From positions 1-29,061 of the forward strand of contig JABDLH010000071.1 of the NCBI GenBank assembly GCA_013003145.1: a stretch of 29,061 bases of DNA. The letters are read 5' to 3'. The DNA comes from Flavobacteriaceae bacterium (GTDB taxonomy: Bacteria > Bacteroidota > Bacteroidia > Flavobacteriales > Flavobacteriaceae). Position 1 is the first letter of the stretch. Each line of letters opens with the position of its first letter. Below are positions 28,259 to 29,061 of this stretch, one piece after another. The position numbers and the translations under genes are program-made. A model generated the notes under the pieces. It searched no databases. It had not been told where the DNA came from and saw only the letters and a list, made by a program, of their open reading frames with translations.

Positions 28259-29061
28259 ATGAAGCAGATCACTAATACCATTTTAATGGTTAGACCCGTT
28301 GGATTCAGGATGAATGAGCAAACAGCGGTGAATAACTATTTCCAGGAAGACCTGGCCCTGCAAAAGGAAGCTATCAACCATAAGGCGCAACGCGAATTTG
28401 ATGCCTTTGTCGATCTGCTCAGGGCGAAAGGAATCCATGTAGTGGTGATCGAAGATACTCCAGATCCCGATACCCCTGATTCTATATTTCCCAATAACTG
28501 GGTTTCCTTTCACAGTGACGGAACCGTTGGTCTCTATCCTATGTTCGCTGAAAACCGCAGGTTGGAACGTCGAGAAGATGTCATGGAAAAACTGGAAGAG
28601 GAAGGTTTTGTAATCAAAGGTTTTATGGATTACACCTCGGCCGAAGAAGAAGGTCTATTCCTTGAAGGTACCGGTAGTATAGTGCTGGACAGGGAGCACA
28701 AGATCGCCTATTGTGCATTGTCTGACCGGGCCGATGAGGAACTCTTTATCGAATTCTGTGAGGATTTTGAATACATGCCCGTGATCTTTACAGCCAACCA
28801 GTCTGTAGACGGTAAAAGGATGCCTATTTACCATACCAATGTTATGATGTGCCTGGGAAACAACTTTTCGGTGATCTGCCTGGATACTATTGATGACAAG
28901 AAAGAACGTAAGAGCGTGGTTTCTCAACTGAATAATTCAGGGAAAGAGATCATAGAGATCAGCGAAGAGCAGATGCACCGCTTTGCAGGCAATATGCTGC
29001 AGGTAAAAGGGAAGGACGATCAGCCATTCCTGGTTATGAGCTCTGCGGCTTACCATAGCCT
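28259..29061 (+). CDS. ctlX: CtlX-like arginine deiminase-related protein (3' end missing)
   Basis: The product resembles the CtlX / arginine-deiminase-related family, another branch of the guanidino-group-modifying superfamily, linked in Francisella to citrulline use. The ATG at 28259 gives 267 codons to the window edge with no stop. Visible features are ILMVRPVGFRMNEQT at the N-terminus, DSIFPNNWVSFH (74-85) with the acidic/Asn substrate segment, GTGSIVLDR (137-145), and YHTNVMM (191-197) with the likely catalytic His192. The nucleophilic cysteine expected near the C-terminus lies beyond the edge, so activity cannot be judged. AAAGGAG ends two bases before the ATG, the only Shine-Dalgarno-like string in front of a start here. 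The name rests on motif memory; the exact substrate is uncertain. Confidence 0.82.
   Translation, partial: MKQITNTILMVRPVGFRMNEQTAVNNYFQEDLALQKEAINHKAQREFDAFVDLLRAKGIHVVVIEDTPDPDTPDSIFPNNWVSFHSDGTVGLYPMFAENRRLERREDVMEKLEEEGFVIKGFMDYTSAEEEGLFLEGTGSIVLDREHKIAYCALSDRADEELFIEFCEDFEYMPVIFTANQSVDGKRMPIYHTNVMMCLGNNFSVICLDTIDDKKERKSVVSQLNNSGKEIIEISEEQMHRFAGNMLQVKGKDDQPFLVMSSAAYHS

Overview
The window is chromosomal DNA from a member of the Bacteroidota, most likely Flavobacteriaceae. Three things point there: a SusC/SusD outer-membrane import pair; one long fused str-S10-spc-alpha ribosomal protein cluster that runs on through rplQ into carA and eno; and a promoter signature (TTTG, about 19 bases, TAnnTTTG) and A-rich start regions without Shine-Dalgarno sequences, both typical of that phylum. 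I cannot name the genus.

Layout. Bases 1-3952 (minus strand) hold a SusD/RagB lipoprotein, cut by the window edge, and the complete SusC/RagA TonB-dependent transporter that precedes it in one operon. A 455-base divergent intergenic region (3953-4407) separates them from the plus-strand ribosomal cluster and carries a near-consensus promoter for rpsL. Bases 4408-7733 are the str part (S12, S7, EF-G) followed directly by S10, with no tuf gene. A structured 167-base gap (7734-7900) with a hairpin and an intrinsic terminator or attenuator splits S10 from L3. Bases 7901-21510 are the rest of the S10, spc and alpha groups: L3 L4 L23 L2 S19 L22 S3 L16 L29 S17 L14 L24 L5 S14 S8 L6 L18 S5 L30 L15 SecY IF-1 L36 S13 S11 S4 RpoA L17. 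Most genes are 1-22 bases apart and L3/L4 overlap by one base. A strong intrinsic terminator closes the cluster after L17.

Bases 21606-29061 hold central metabolism genes on the same strand: carA (carbamoyl phosphate synthase small subunit), eno (enolase, followed by a strong terminator), a divergent GT5 glycogen-synthase-like glycosyltransferase, citrate synthase, and two different guanidino-group-modifying enzymes: a complete DDAH/amidinotransferase-like protein and a CtlX-like protein cut by the right edge.

The cluster supplies translation (30S and 50S proteins, EF-G, IF-1), transcription (RpoA) and secretion (SecY) components. The downstream genes serve glycolysis, the TCA cycle, a polysaccharide-related step and arginine/citrulline-type nitrogen metabolism. 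I saw no tRNA, rRNA, CRISPR array, insertion sequence or phage genes. Nothing here looks like an undescribed multi-gene system. The most interesting items are the structured S10-L3 gap, a hairpin leader before S4, the divergent GT5 enzyme and the adjacent pair of guanidino-group enzymes.
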